64,000 nucleotides of DNA from Rhodococcus sp. NBC_00297 (GCF_036173065.1 NZ_CP108042.1:62001-126000), one strand, 5' to 3'. Shown: positions 23,913 through 32,906, counted from the stretch's first letter. The notes: a model not told the origin generated them from the letters alone. Made by a program: numbers and translations.

Positions 23913-25310
23913 ATGGATCAAGCTGGACCACCACTCGCTCGCCTCCCGCATCCGAAGTTCCGGCTTCCCATCGCGGGAGATCTGCTCAGCGTCGACTCAT
24001 CCAAGCCTGTGCAGCGAGAAATGAAGATGGCTGATGAGCTCGGGGGCATCTACGAGCGCAAGATCTTCGGACATCGGCTCGTGGTGGTGTCCGATCCGAT
24101 TCTGGTCAACGAGGTCAACAACGAGAAGGTGTGGACGAAGTTTCTTGGTCTCCCGCACCGAAAGCTACGCGGCATCGCGGGCGACGGGCTGTTCACGGCG
24201 TTCAATTCCGAACCCAACTGGCAACTAGGGCATTCGGTACTCGGCCCAGCTTTCAACAAGGCCGCGATGCGCCGCTATCACGAATCGATGCAACGTTCCA
24301 TCGACGGACTGCTGGCAACCTGGGACAACTCGTCCGCTCCCGAATCGGTCGATGCATACGAGGAGTGCTCGAAACTGGCGTTCGATGTAATCGGGCGATG
24401 CGCAGTCTCCCATGATTTCGGAACGTTCGATGGCGAAGTGCCCTTCGCCGATGCGATCTCGCGGGCTCTTCGCTACGTCAATCAGTCGTCAAACGATGTA
24501 CCCATGGTCCGAGCTCTCACCGGCCGATCCGCTGCCAAGCAACACACCGATGATCTGGCGACTATCCGAGACACCGTCGACTCCCTTGTCGAGAGCCGAA
24601 TGGCTACTCGACGTGACGGCGAAGGGAATGTGAACTCTGACCTGCTGCAACACATGTTCGAGACGGTCGACCCAGCAACGAGGGATCGTCTGAGTGTCGA
24701 CAACATCAAGAACCAAATCATCACTTTCCTCGTTGCAGGGAACGAGACGACAGCGTCAACCATGGCGTTCGCACTTCACTTTTTGAGTCGTGACCCGGGT
24801 CTGTTGCGGTCTTTGCGCGACGAGGTGGAAGCCGTCGCTCCTCGTGGAGGCGCAGTCGAGTTCGACGACGTACCGAAACTCCGTCGCGTTCGCCGAGTGG
24901 TCGATGAGACGCTACGTCTCTGGCCCGCTGCACCCGGCTACTTCCGCAAGGCGCGTGAACGCGGCCCGGCCGAACTGGGCGGCTACGAAATTCCCGAAGG
25001 ATGGGTCTTCGTTCTCCTTCCACAGGTACATCGATCTGCATCCTGGGGAGCAGACGCCAGAAGCTTCGACCCTGATCGGTTCATGGCAGGCAGGATGAAC
25101 CATGCCCCCGACCGTGTCTATAAGCCGTGGGGGACAGGGTTGCGAGCGTGCATCGGTCGTCAGTTCGCGCTCCACGAGGCGGTATTGGCCCTTGCGTCCA
25201 TCGTCCAGCGGTACGACGTGGTATCTGACGGCAAGTACGAGTTGGACGTACGGGAGGCAATCACGTTGCGACCTCACGGTGTTCGATTGCGACTTACACG
25301 CTGCGATTAG
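23913..25310 (+). CDS. Cytochrome P450 monooxygenase
   Basis: A 465-residue P450 in the range of soluble bacterial enzymes resembling the CYP102 haem domain. It has the I-helix FLVAGNETTASTMAF, the K-helix ETLRLWPAAPGYFRK, an FDPDRF segment, and the haem-cysteine loop KPWGTGLRACIGRQFALHEA. The usual phenylalanine of FxxGxxxCxG is tryptophan here. There is no fused reductase, and no ferredoxin or reductase gene is adjacent, so redox partners must come from elsewhere. A fatty-acid-like substrate is suggested by similarity but not established. The gene diverges from the ribbon-helix-helix gene at 23771. Confidence 0.95.
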   Translation: MDQAGPPLARLPHPKFRLPIAGDLLSVDSSKPVQREMKMADELGGIYERKIFGHRLVVVSDPILVNEVNNEKVWTKFLGLPHRKLRGIAGDGLFTAFNSEPNWQLGHSVLGPAFNKAAMRRYHESMQRSIDGLLATWDNSSAPESVDAYEECSKLAFDVIGRCAVSHDFGTFDGEVPFADAISRALRYVNQSSNDVPMVRALTGRSAAKQHTDDLATIRDTVDSLVESRMATRRDGEGNVNSDLLQHMFETVDPATRDRLSVDNIKNQIITFLVAGNETTASTMAFALHFLSRDPGLLRSLRDEVEAVAPRGGAVEFDDVPKLRRVRRVVDETLRLWPAAPGYFRKARERGPAELGGYEIPEGWVFVLLPQVHRSASWGADARSFDPDRFMAGRMNHAPDRVYKPWGTGLRACIGRQFALHEAVLALASIVQRYDVVSDGKYELDVREAITLRPHGVRLRLTRCD

Positions 25311-25349
25311 ATGTAACGTCTGGTCTCGCCTAATCGGGGGAGTACGCAC

Positions 25350-26393
25350 ATGGATGTTATGAACAGTTGGCACTTGATCGAAACTCTGACACCGGGAGTG
25401 ATGACCGTCGTCAGCTCAGGCGGGCGAACTCGGAACTGGACGAAGGTCGACCGTTTGTCACCCGCGTCGGACATCGACCTCCCCCTGCTCGTCGAGCAGG
25501 CCTGCCATTCTCGGCAGGTCCATGAGCACCAGGTCGCGAGCCGTCGCGGAATATATCTGATCCGCGTGGTTCCAGTGCTGGGGCCCTCAGGCGAGGCACA
25601 CGGCGCGCAACTCTGGTTGGGCGAGCCAGGCATCGTTCCTGACCCTCCTCGTATCGTTTCGGGGATCTCGTGGTTGCTGCAGCGCACTGTGATCGCTCAG
25701 TCGCTCGAGGCGGCCTTGATGTCCGGTGTTGACCCCGCCGATCACGTCCCTGAACGCACGCCCGCCGAGTACTACGCCAAAGCCGTCAAGTTCGATGGTT
25801 CGGAGTCGCTCTTCGCCGCGGCGTTGAACCCAGAGCACGGCGGGAGTTGGGAAGGCCCGATGTCCGTCCTGCACGCTGACGGGCACATCATGCGTTGGCA
25901 CTGTTGGGGCAAGGGCCGGACTGACCCCGGCAACGTCGGCCTGCGACTGCTCTGGCACGACGTCACCGACACGACTCCACCCGACAAGCCGACGCTGCTC
26001 GAGTTGGGCCTACCCAGCGCGCTGGAGAGCGCGGGCACCCGCATGGCTGTGTTCGATGCGCACACCGGAATCCTGACGATGTGGCTGACTGACGCACCGG
26101 AGTGGGTTCGATGGAGGGATGTCGCCAGCGGACGCGATGTTGTCCATGAAGAAGATCGATCGGTCTTGACCAATACCCTCGACCAGTGGTCGCGGTCTAC
26201 CCACCGACCCGTCGTCGTAGACATCCGCATCAGGGCCAAGGACGGCGCTGATTGGCGGTGGCAACGCACGGAAGTGGAGCTCAGGCCTTACCCGGGACAG
26301 TTGAGCGAGCGTCTGGTCCTCGCCGTGCTACCCGCGTCCGCGCCGACGTCACATGATGGTCCGGCAAGGATTCCAGTTCGGCGACAGTCGTGA
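25350..26393 (+). CDS. PAS/GAF-like protein (DUF5593 type)
   Basis: A 347-residue protein 39 bases downstream of the P450 gene. It starts MDVMNSWHLIETLTPGVMTVVSSGGRTRNWTK. The pattern fits the mycobacterial/rhodococcal GAF-like family known as DUF5593, followed by a PAS-like second half (MAVFDAHTGILTMWLTDAPEW and DIRIRAKDGADWRWQRTEVELRP). No output domain such as a kinase or HTH is seen. It probably senses a ligand, perhaps related to the P450 substrate, but this is positional inference. Confidence 0.65.
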   Translation: MDVMNSWHLIETLTPGVMTVVSSGGRTRNWTKVDRLSPASDIDLPLLVEQACHSRQVHEHQVASRRGIYLIRVVPVLGPSGEAHGAQLWLGEPGIVPDPPRIVSGISWLLQRTVIAQSLEAALMSGVDPADHVPERTPAEYYAKAVKFDGSESLFAAALNPEHGGSWEGPMSVLHADGHIMRWHCWGKGRTDPGNVGLRLLWHDVTDTTPPDKPTLLELGLPSALESAGTRMAVFDAHTGILTMWLTDAPEWVRWRDVASGRDVVHEEDRSVLTNTLDQWSRSTHRPVVVDIRIRAKDGADWRWQRTEVELRPYPGQLSERLVLAVLPASAPTSHDGPARIPVRRQS

Positions 26394-26547
26394 TAGTTTC
26401 GGCGAGGCACTCCACCTTCTAGGTCGAGATTCCTGTTGGCCGAACGGCCTTCAGACGCAGCCCATCCATCACGGGTGCTTGATCGCTTCCGTGACGTCGA
26501 TACTGCGTCGGGAGTTTGCCTATGTCGTTTCATGTGCCACTGCACCC

Positions 26548-27045
26548 TCAGGCCGGCTCGCCTCGCGGACGGCGACGAACGCGTTCGTATGCCGCCACGA
26601 CGCGTGATGCGGGATATTCCAGTACCTCCGCGATTCGTGACGCGGTGGAGTCACCGAGTCGGCTCTGTCCCCGCTCCAGCGCTCCGATGTACTGGGGGCT
26701 GACACCCACCTCACTGGCTAGCGCGCCCTGTGTCAGCCCACGGGAAGTTCGGAGATCACCCAGGTACTCCTCTTCTTCGGCTACGAAAACGAAGTCATTG
26801 ATCGGCCGACCGAGTTCCTGCGCGCAGCGAGCCAACGAGTCGATCCGGGGGTGCGACTGGCCCCGCTCCCATTGCGAGTACGTCGATGATGCGACACCCA
26901 CCAGACGAGCAATCTCTGCCCCGCTGAGACCCATGGCAAGTCGGCGTGCCCGGAGTTGTTCTGGCGCGAAGCCACGCAGTCGCCGCCTCAATGAAAGAAC
27001 CCCACAGGTGAACACGATGCCACTAGTGCCAACGCTGTAGCACAT
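26548..27045 (-). CDS. Transcription regulator with two XRE-type HTH domains
   Basis: A 165-residue protein made almost entirely of two tandem Cro/C1-type helix-turn-helix domains. The first is LRARRLAMGLSGAEIARLVGVASSTYSQWERGQSHP (about residues 31-66). The second is LRTSRGLTQGALASEVGVSPQYIGALERGQSR (about 97-128). The N-terminal 20 residues may be untranslated, since a later start is possible. It is divergent from the type IV secretion cluster, whose first gene begins at 27513. The intervening 467 bp has repeats that could be its operators, so it is a candidate regulator of conjugation. Confidence 0.85.
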   Translation of the reverse strand: MCYSVGTSGIVFTCGVLSLRRRLRGFAPEQLRARRLAMGLSGAEIARLVGVASSTYSQWERGQSHPRIDSLARCAQELGRPINDFVFVAEEEEYLGDLRTSRGLTQGALASEVGVSPQYIGALERGQSRLGDSTASRIAEVLEYPASRVVAAYERVRRRPRGEPA

Positions 27046-27512
27046 AACAGACGTTTAGATGCTACGGTAAAACCAGTTGTTTAGAACGGAAGGAAGGAGG
27101 GCTGGAAGAGGACGTACAAACTTGAAGAGTCCCTGAACGCGCAAGCTGATTGCCGTCCGCGTAGCGCGTCCAGGGACCAACCCACACACCTGAAAAGGGC
27201 GTGGTAGCTCCAGGCTACCTGCGCTGTTCGGGCACAGATTGGATTACAACCGCGGCGTCATACGCCCTCTCCGATCGAAACCCGGCAACTCCCGCATGCC
27301 TGGCCCTCTTCAGCAGCCGTGGTTCTGGCTCCGACTCGTGGGCGCCAAGTGACCCGCTGAAATCACGCCCGTCCACTGGACCGCGCACCCGAAGGCTGAC
27401 CCTCGTCTTCGGTCGCGCAGTTCCTCTGAACCCGACCGTGATGGTTCCACCATCAACCACTTTCTTTCGACTATTGCTGCGACGCAGCGCCTTACGAAAG
27501 GCACTACCAGCC
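27046..27512 (+). promoter_or_regulatory. Leader of the secretion cluster, with repeats and hairpin
   Basis: This 467-bp region separates the double-HTH regulator from the secretion cluster. GTTTAGA occurs twice as a direct repeat (27053-27059 and 27079-27085, 26-bp spacing), beside the regulator's start. Further on is a long hairpin at 27130-27176. The first gene starts far downstream at 27513, so the transcript probably has a long leader. The frame is open through most of it, but the sequence is not protein-like before the signal-peptide start. Confidence 0.5.
27130..27176 (+). promoter_or_regulatory. Hairpin in the secretion-cluster leader
   Basis: Thirteen-base arms (TCCCTGaACGCGC and GCGCGTcCAGGGA), one mismatch, with a 21-base loop. 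It lies between the probable promoter and the first gene, where it could act as an attenuator, an RNA-binding site or a terminator for a short leader transcript. Confidence 0.5.
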
Positions 27513-28697
27513 ATGTCTCCTCAGCAAGGAATCGGCGGCCGACACCGTCGACGTAAGGAACGAGCTGTCGTCCTGACGGCCGTCCCGATCGCACTCGCCG
27601 TGGCAATGGGTTCCGCGACGGCGAACGCCGCCCCGCAGGACTTCGTCACCGCTCCCGATACCGCCCAGTCCGGCACCACCGACACCACCCCGGTCCCCGC
27701 ACCGACCCAGCAGCGCGAGTTCCTGCCCGGCTTCACCCCGTCCCCGCAGGTAAAGCAGTCGCAGTGGCGCAGCTACGACGACTACCAGTCCGGCCGCCAG
27801 CAGTCCTCCACCGTCCAGACCACCTACTACGCGGCACCTACCGTGCAGCCGGCCCCACAGGTCGGACCCCCGGCACCGATCGCCCCGCCCCAGCCGCCTC
27901 CCGTTCCCACCGTCGACCGCAAGATCATCGCCCCGGTCGACGCACCCGAGGGCACCATCCTCATCGGCAGCCAGGCCATCGCCCGCCCCGACTGGGTAGA
28001 CCCCCGCTTCGCAGAGCAGTTCAACAACTCCGCCTCCGCCCTACAGGCGGACGGCGCCAACGCTCTCGTGAACGCCGGCCTCGTCGACGCACCGCAGGCC
28101 GACCGCACCGCAGCAGGCGCGGCGACGGGCATCGTCGTCGGCGGCGCTGTCGGCGCAGCCGCACTCGGTGTCCCCGCCACCGCATTCGGCGCTGTCGGCG
28201 GCGGACTGATCGGCCTCGGGGTCGGCGCGGCCACCGTGCCGTTCACATGGTGGGCACCCGGCGTCGGGTGGGTCTTCGGACCCGGAGTCGGCGCAGCCAT
28301 CGGCGTAGGAGCAGGAGCTGCGGCGCTCGGCGTCCCCGCCACCGTCATCGGTGCCGGCATCGGTGGCGCGATCGGTGGTGCCATCGGCGCGACCGCACTC
28401 GGCGGTCAGCAGACCACCATCACCGAACCCGCCCCTGTTCCCGCACCCGCACCCGCACCCGAGGCACCGGCTCCCGCCGCGGCCGCGCCGGTGTGGACGC
28501 CGCCGCAGGGCGTCCAGCAGGTCGTCGACACGGCCCCGGCCTACGTCGAGCAGGCCCGACACGCGGTCACCGACGTGCTCGGCGGCGCGGACGTTCTGGC
28601 CGCGGTCGACACCGTGATCGCCGACAACGCCCCCGTGCTCGATCAGGGCGCAGCAGCCCTGTCCGGCGCACTGTCCGCTCTGAACATCGGGGCCTGA
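27513..28697 (+). CDS. Secreted Ala/Gly/Pro-rich protein, first gene of secretion cluster
   Basis: A 394-residue protein starting MSPQQGIGGRHRRRKERAVV. It has a signal peptide ending near residue 35 (MGSATANAAPQ). A Gln/Pro/Thr-rich region follows (about 36-135), then a conserved-looking segment (PEGTILIGSQAIARPDWVDPRFAEQF). A long stretch of Gly/Ala-rich hydrophobic segments (about 205-305, GIVVGGAVGAAALGVPATAFGAVGGG) resembles glycine-zipper or membrane-inserting peptides. The start at 27513 is chosen because the signal peptide begins there. Its role is unknown; surface exposure or envelope insertion in the conjugation apparatus is plausible. Confidence 0.75.
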   Translation: MSPQQGIGGRHRRRKERAVVLTAVPIALAVAMGSATANAAPQDFVTAPDTAQSGTTDTTPVPAPTQQREFLPGFTPSPQVKQSQWRSYDDYQSGRQQSSTVQTTYYAAPTVQPAPQVGPPAPIAPPQPPPVPTVDRKIIAPVDAPEGTILIGSQAIARPDWVDPRFAEQFNNSASALQADGANALVNAGLVDAPQADRTAAGAATGIVVGGAVGAAALGVPATAFGAVGGGLIGLGVGAATVPFTWWAPGVGWVFGPGVGAAIGVGAGAAALGVPATVIGAGIGGAIGGAIGATALGGQQTTITEPAPVPAPAPAPEAPAPAAAAPVWTPPQGVQQVVDTAPAYVEQARHAVTDVLGGADVLAAVDTVIADNAPVLDQGAAALSGALSALNIGA

Positions 28698-28770
28698 CCT
28701 TTTGTCGGGTGCGGCCGGCACCGCTCGACCGCACCCAACGCTCGCCCGATCCGACCTAGGAGGTCCCGCT

Positions 28771-29589
28771 GTGGCTCATCCCGACGACACAGCAGCCGAC
28801 GACTGGTTCGACGCCGCGCCGCCCGCCACAGGCGAACGGTCCCCCGTTCCGACCGCCAGTCCCGCCGCGTCCACCGACACTCCACCGAACCGACGCCTGA
28901 CCGTCCTCGCCGACCGAGACCCCCAGACGGACGACGACGGTTGGCTCGCGGACGCTCCGACATCGACGTTCGACGCGGCGACCGAGACCCTGCGCTGCGG
29001 AGCCGCCGGCCCCGCTGCCAGGCCCTCGTGGTGGCGTCGTCACCGGTCCGCCGTGGCGGTCACCGCGTCACTCCTCGTCCTGGTGGGTGCGGTGGGCGCC
29101 ACCGCCGTGTTCCTCACCGGAGCCTCCGAGGACACCCTCACCGCGGATCCAGCACGACTTCTCCCGACCACGCAGGCCGCTCCTACCGTCGCGGCGGAAC
29201 CAGCAGCGGGCGGTGTTGCCGCCGCGGACTTCACCTGGTGCGCCGGCCAAGGTGCCGGTGAGCCGGTCACCGAGGACACCACCGATCCCGGACTGAGCAC
29301 AATCTGGCGCTTCGAGAAGGCGTTCTACTACGACCGTGACCCGGTCGCGGCCCGCGCCGTCGGAGCACCGGAAGCCGTCATGGCATCGGCCGAGCGCCTG
29401 CGCATCGGCATCGACGCCCTCGAAACGGAGGTCGAGTTCTGCGTCCTCGCCGACCCCATCGCATCCGGCGTCTACGACGTGACCGTTCTCGAACGCGGAC
29501 CCGGCATCGACCCGCGCACCTCCTCTCAACGCTTCACCACCGCCGAGTCCGGCGGCACCACCTCCATCACCGCCATCACCCGCCGCTGA
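28771..29589 (+). CDS. Single-pass membrane protein of secretion cluster
   Basis: A 272-residue protein starting at GTG 28771, which has a clear AGGAGG. It has a cytoplasmic acidic, Pro/Thr-rich N-terminus (about 85 residues), one transmembrane helix (about 93-117, AVAVTASLLVLVGAVGATAVFLTG), a linker, and an extracytoplasmic domain with two cysteines (DFTWCAGQG and VEFCVLADP). The outer domain is compact and resembles the NTF2-like ends found in Gram-positive conjugation proteins. That similarity is by overall pattern only. It probably forms part of the envelope-spanning complex. Confidence 0.7.
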   Translation: MAHPDDTAADDWFDAAPPATGERSPVPTASPAASTDTPPNRRLTVLADRDPQTDDDGWLADAPTSTFDAATETLRCGAAGPAARPSWWRRHRSAVAVTASLLVLVGAVGATAVFLTGASEDTLTADPARLLPTTQAAPTVAAEPAAGGVAAADFTWCAGQGAGEPVTEDTTDPGLSTIWRFEKAFYYDRDPVAARAVGAPEAVMASAERLRIGIDALETEVEFCVLADPIASGVYDVTVLERGPGIDPRTSSQRFTTAESGGTTSITAITRR

Positions 29590-29615
29590 TCCCAGCTCGA
29601 CGAGAGGCACCACCC

Positions 29616-31268
29616 ATGACCCCCGCCCCGCACCGCAGAACGGCTCGCGTCGCCGTCGCGGGCACCGCCGTCGCCGCGACCCTGCTCGCCGCCGCGACCG
29701 CGCACGCCGCGCCGACCACGACAGCACCCGCCGCCGACGGGTGCGCACCGCTGCACCTGGTCGTCGTCCCCGGTACCACCGAGATCGACGAGAACAGCTC
29801 ACCCGACGCCGATTCCGGGTTCTTCTCCCGGCTCACCGTCCCGGCCATGCGCGACGCCAACTCCGGCGCACAACCCGCGCTGGACCGCAGCTACGTCCCG
29901 TACCCGGCGTCGTTCGGCGGCAAGCCCGGTGACCCCTCCTCCGACACCTACGCGACATCTGTGCAGACCGGCATCGACAACGCCACCACCATGATCGGCG
30001 ACATCGCCGAGAAGTGTCCCGGCACCAGGGTGTTCGTCTCCGGGTACTCCCAGGGTGGTCAGATCGCCTCCGAGGTCATCCGCAAGATCGGAGCCGGGAC
30101 CGGACCCATCGACGCCGACCGGTTCGCCGGCGGTGCACTGTTCTCCGACCCCACGCGCGGACAGGGCGAACCGGTCCTCGGCGGAGGTGACGCCAGTCCC
30201 GCACCCGCCCCCGGTACCGACGGCGCGGCGGTGCAGTCCGTGCAGCTCGCACCGGCCGTCGCCTCGACACCACCCGCCGGGGGCGGCATCGCCCCCGACC
30301 CCGCCGAGGCCGACTTCGGCGCAGTCGCCGACCGCGTCGCCTCGTACTGCACCGCAGGCGATCTCGCGTGCGACACACCCGCGAACACCCCCGCGGCGAA
30401 GATGGTCGCCAACATCGCCGGACAGTCCTCGATGGACACCCGCGACCCGGTGCGGATCCTCACCGATGTCTCCACCGCCGTCGGACGCTCCGCACTGCTC
30501 ACCGGCGCCTCGGTAGTCAACGACAACCTCGACTTCGACAGTGCCCGCGGTCAGTTCGAGGTCACCAGCGCCCCCGACACAGTGCTCGGGAAGATGGACA
30601 AGTACTCCGACCCGACGGCCGTCGGCGACGACGAAGCCATCGACGAGGCGGTCAGCGCGGTCACCAAGATCGCGGGCATGGCGATCGGCGCTGCCATCAC
30701 CGTCGCCAAGGACGTCATCACCCCGGAGACCATCGGCCAGCTCGCCGCCGTCGGCCTGACCAACCCCCCTGCCGCACTGGGCATCCTCGCCGCGAGGGTC
30801 GGCACCGCCGCGGTCGAGCTGGTGCCCCCGGCAACGATCGACTCCGCCGTGAACGTCGCGTTCGAGGAAGTCACCCGCACCATCGACGACAACGCCGGTC
30901 TCGCGCAGCTCGTCACCGATACCTCGTACTGGAACACCGCCGTCAAACACGGCTCCTACGACAGCGTCCCGGTCGGCACCCGCGGCGAGACTCCGGTGCA
31001 GTTGACGGTGCGGTGGATCGTCGCGCTCGCCGCGGATCTCACCGGTGACAGCACTCTCGCCGACAAGGTCGGGGCCGTCCTCGGCCGCAGCGCCCAGCTC
31101 CTCGCCACCCCCGACACCGTCCGCAGCGCAGGCCAGATCCTCACCGCGAGTGCGCGGACCGCCGTCGGCGCCGCACCGACCAGCAGCCGGTCCGCGACCA
31201 CCAGCGGCACCACCACCACGCCGGCACCGCCGACGACGGCCGGGTCCACCCCGACCGCCGCCAGGTGA
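29616..31268 (+). CDS. Cutinase-family serine hydrolase in secretion cluster
   Basis: A 550-residue protein with an N-terminal signal peptide (AVAATLLAAATAHAAP). The cutinase core begins at CAPLHLVVVPGTTE. The nucleophile elbow VSGYSQGGQIASEVI holds Ser145. The acid is probably Asp249 in YCTAGDLACDT, and the histidine probably His445 in VKHGSYD. Cutinases of mycolic-acid bacteria hydrolyse esters, including envelope lipids. Here about 195 residues separate the aspartate and histidine, far more than usual, and a Thr/Pro/Ser-rich tail follows. Placement suggests local opening of the mycolate envelope during DNA transfer. Confidence 0.85.
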   Translation: MTPAPHRRTARVAVAGTAVAATLLAAATAHAAPTTTAPAADGCAPLHLVVVPGTTEIDENSSPDADSGFFSRLTVPAMRDANSGAQPALDRSYVPYPASFGGKPGDPSSDTYATSVQTGIDNATTMIGDIAEKCPGTRVFVSGYSQGGQIASEVIRKIGAGTGPIDADRFAGGALFSDPTRGQGEPVLGGGDASPAPAPGTDGAAVQSVQLAPAVASTPPAGGGIAPDPAEADFGAVADRVASYCTAGDLACDTPANTPAAKMVANIAGQSSMDTRDPVRILTDVSTAVGRSALLTGASVVNDNLDFDSARGQFEVTSAPDTVLGKMDKYSDPTAVGDDEAIDEAVSAVTKIAGMAIGAAITVAKDVITPETIGQLAAVGLTNPPAALGILAARVGTAAVELVPPATIDSAVNVAFEEVTRTIDDNAGLAQLVTDTSYWNTAVKHGSYDSVPVGTRGETPVQLTVRWIVALAADLTGDSTLADKVGAVLGRSAQLLATPDTVRSAGQILTASARTAVGAAPTSSRSATTSGTTTTPAPPTTAGSTPTAAR

Positions 31269-31297
31269 CCGACTCACCCGCAGAAGGAGACGTCGAC

Positions 31298-31942
31298 ATG
31301 GCCGCACAGCCGATCGACAATCACGAGCTCTACAGCGACGACACCTCGGGATCGGCCCCCGTCGTCCCCGCCGGTCTGCGGATCCCACCGGTCGACCGCC
31401 AGGCACCGGTCCACACAGAACCGGTCGCCGGTATCGGGCGACCGCCGGTGATGTGGCTGCTCGGCGCGCACGGCGGCGCAGGAGTGTCCACTCTCGCGCG
31501 CGTCTGGGCACCCGCCGCCGACGCGCACGGCGGGTGGCCGGCCCACGACCGGTACCGGTCGGTCATCGTCGTCGCCCGCACCCACCGCACCGGGCTCGCC
31601 GCCGCCCACGACCTGCTGCTCCAGTCGGCCGCCGGTCTCACCGGTGGGTGCACCGTCCTCGGTCTGGCTCTGGTCCCGGACGCACCGGGGAAGTTGCCGA
31701 AGACGCTGCGGCGCAGCGCCGACGTCGTGGCGTCCGCCGCACCCGCGGTGTGGCACCTGCCGTGGGTGCCGGACCTGCGCGTGCACACCTACTCCGACCT
31801 CGCGGTGTGGTCGCCGGCCCAACCGGACCCACCGCCTCCTGGCCGGATGCGGTCGGTGACCTCCGCGGCCGCCCCGCACCCCGGCCTCGTCGCCGCCGGT
31901 CACACCGCCTTCGACTCCGCCCGCCGCGCCGCTGGGCACTGA
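31298..31942 (+). CDS. DUF6668-like P-loop-fold protein
   Basis: A 214-residue protein. The core begins PPVMWLLGAHGGAGVSTLARVW, which resembles a MinD/ParA-type nucleotide loop but lacks the lysine of a canonical Walker A box. A beta-strand SVIVVARTHRTGLAAAHDLL follows. Proteins of this kind (DUF6668-like) accompany actinobacterial conjugation clusters, and their function is unknown. The frame also opens at a GTG overlapping the cutinase stop (31265). The ATG at 31298 has the better ribosome-binding site (AAGGAG) and is used. Confidence 0.75.
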   Translation: MAAQPIDNHELYSDDTSGSAPVVPAGLRIPPVDRQAPVHTEPVAGIGRPPVMWLLGAHGGAGVSTLARVWAPAADAHGGWPAHDRYRSVIVVARTHRTGLAAAHDLLLQSAAGLTGGCTVLGLALVPDAPGKLPKTLRRSADVVASAAPAVWHLPWVPDLRVHTYSDLAVWSPAQPDPPPPGRMRSVTSAAAPHPGLVAAGHTAFDSARRAAGH

Positions 31943-31982
31943 CCCACCTCGGTTCGACCCACCTGCCTCGAAAGGACCCACC

Positions 31983-32276
31983 ATGCTCACCACACTCCGC
32001 ACCGACGCCACCGTGTTCCTCGCCCAGAACATCGGCGACGTCGATCCTCAGGCACCCAACGGCGAGTTCGGCGAGAAGATCACCACCCTCATGTCCTGGC
32101 TGATGTGGGGCTGCATCTTCGCCTCCGTCGCCGGAATCATGATCTGCGGTGCGATGCTCGGCTACGAGAAGATCACCGGCGGCGGCGGCAATTCCACCGG
32201 CAAACTCGTCGGCGGTCTCGTCGGAGCGGTCATCATCGGCGGTGCCGCCGGACTGGTCAACGGCCTCGTCCTGTGA
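31983..32276 (+). CDS. VirB2-like small membrane protein
   Basis: A 97-residue protein with two transmembrane segments (about 37-59, LMSWLMWGCIFASVAGIMICGAM, and 75-95, VGGLVGAVIIGGAAGLVNGLV) joined by a short GGGGN loop. Size and layout match VirB2/TrbC-type pilin or core subunits of Gram-positive type IV systems. CGAAAGGA precedes the ATG. The next gene starts inside its stop codon (GTGA). The third gene downstream encodes a similar two-helix protein, suggesting a duplicated subunit. Confidence 0.75.
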   Translation: MLTTLRTDATVFLAQNIGDVDPQAPNGEFGEKITTLMSWLMWGCIFASVAGIMICGAMLGYEKITGGGGNSTGKLVGGLVGAVIIGGAAGLVNGLVL

Positions 32277-32584
32277 GCGCCACCGCCGCTATCGTCCGCA
32301 CGGGCGTGGCCAAACTCGAAGGCACCGCCACCGGTGTCCTCGACTCCGCGCTGGGCCTGCTCGACACGCTCGCCCGCGGAACTCTGATCGCGTCCGGTAT
32401 CGCCATCGCGTTCGGTGTGGTCCTGCTGGTGTCCGGAAGCTCTCGCGCCGTCGGCACCCTGTTCGGCGGTATCGCCGGCGTCGCCATCTCCACCATCGCG
32501 CTCAGCGGCGGCATCGACTGGATGATCGACACCGCACAGACGACGGCCGTCGCCACCTCCACCGGCAGCGGGACCGCACCGTGA
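32273..32584 (+). CDS. Small membrane protein of secretion cluster
   Basis: A 103-residue protein translated from a GTG overlapping the preceding stop. An amphipathic N-terminus (KLEGTATGVLDSALGLLDTLARG) is followed by two closely spaced hydrophobic segments (TLIASGIAIAFGVVLLVSG and LFGGIAGVAISTIALSGGI). No family name is recognised. Membership in the coupled operon and its size suggest an inner-membrane component. Its own stop overlaps the next GTG start. Confidence 0.65.
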   Translation: MSATAAIVRTGVAKLEGTATGVLDSALGLLDTLARGTLIASGIAIAFGVVLLVSGSSRAVGTLFGGIAGVAISTIALSGGIDWMIDTAQTTAVATSTGSGTAP

Positions 32585-32865
32585 TCGGCGAAGCCTCCAC
32601 TGAAGCGGTGCTCGCACAGCCGCCGACCGGCCCGGTGACGTTCCCCGCCGAGGTGTGGGATCCGTTGATGAGCGCCCTGTCCTGGTTGCTGTGGTTCGCC
32701 ATCATCGTCTGCATCGCAGCGCTGTTCGTGTGCGGAGCGGTCTTCGTCAACCAGCGCAAGTCCACCGGCACTCAGGTCATCGAGGACGCCACCCTCGCCC
32801 GCATCCTCATCTGCGCCGCCGTCATCGGTTCCGCATCGGGACTCGCCCAGAGCGTCCTGGCATGA
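32581..32865 (+). CDS. Second VirB2-like small membrane protein
   Basis: A 94-residue protein from GTG 32581 with two transmembrane helices (SALSWLLWFAIIVCIAALFVCGAVF and LARILICAAVIGSASGLAQSV). The first helix is reminiscent of that in the 97-residue protein at 31983 (MSWLMWGCIF against LSWLLWFAII), so the two may be paralogues. It is joined to its neighbours by GTGA and ATGA overlaps. Confidence 0.65.
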   Translation: MIGEASTEAVLAQPPTGPVTFPAEVWDPLMSALSWLLWFAIIVCIAALFVCGAVFVNQRKSTGTQVIEDATLARILICAAVIGSASGLAQSVLA

Positions 32866-32906
32866 ACCCTCGCCGCCACGTCCACTCCTCGAAAGGTGCA
32901 CCGCCC

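Noticed and set aside
29799..31511. A 570-codon minus-strand frame across the cutinase gene
   Set aside because: It is the antisense shadow of the cutinase gene; composition is Arg/Gly-rich with no domain pattern.
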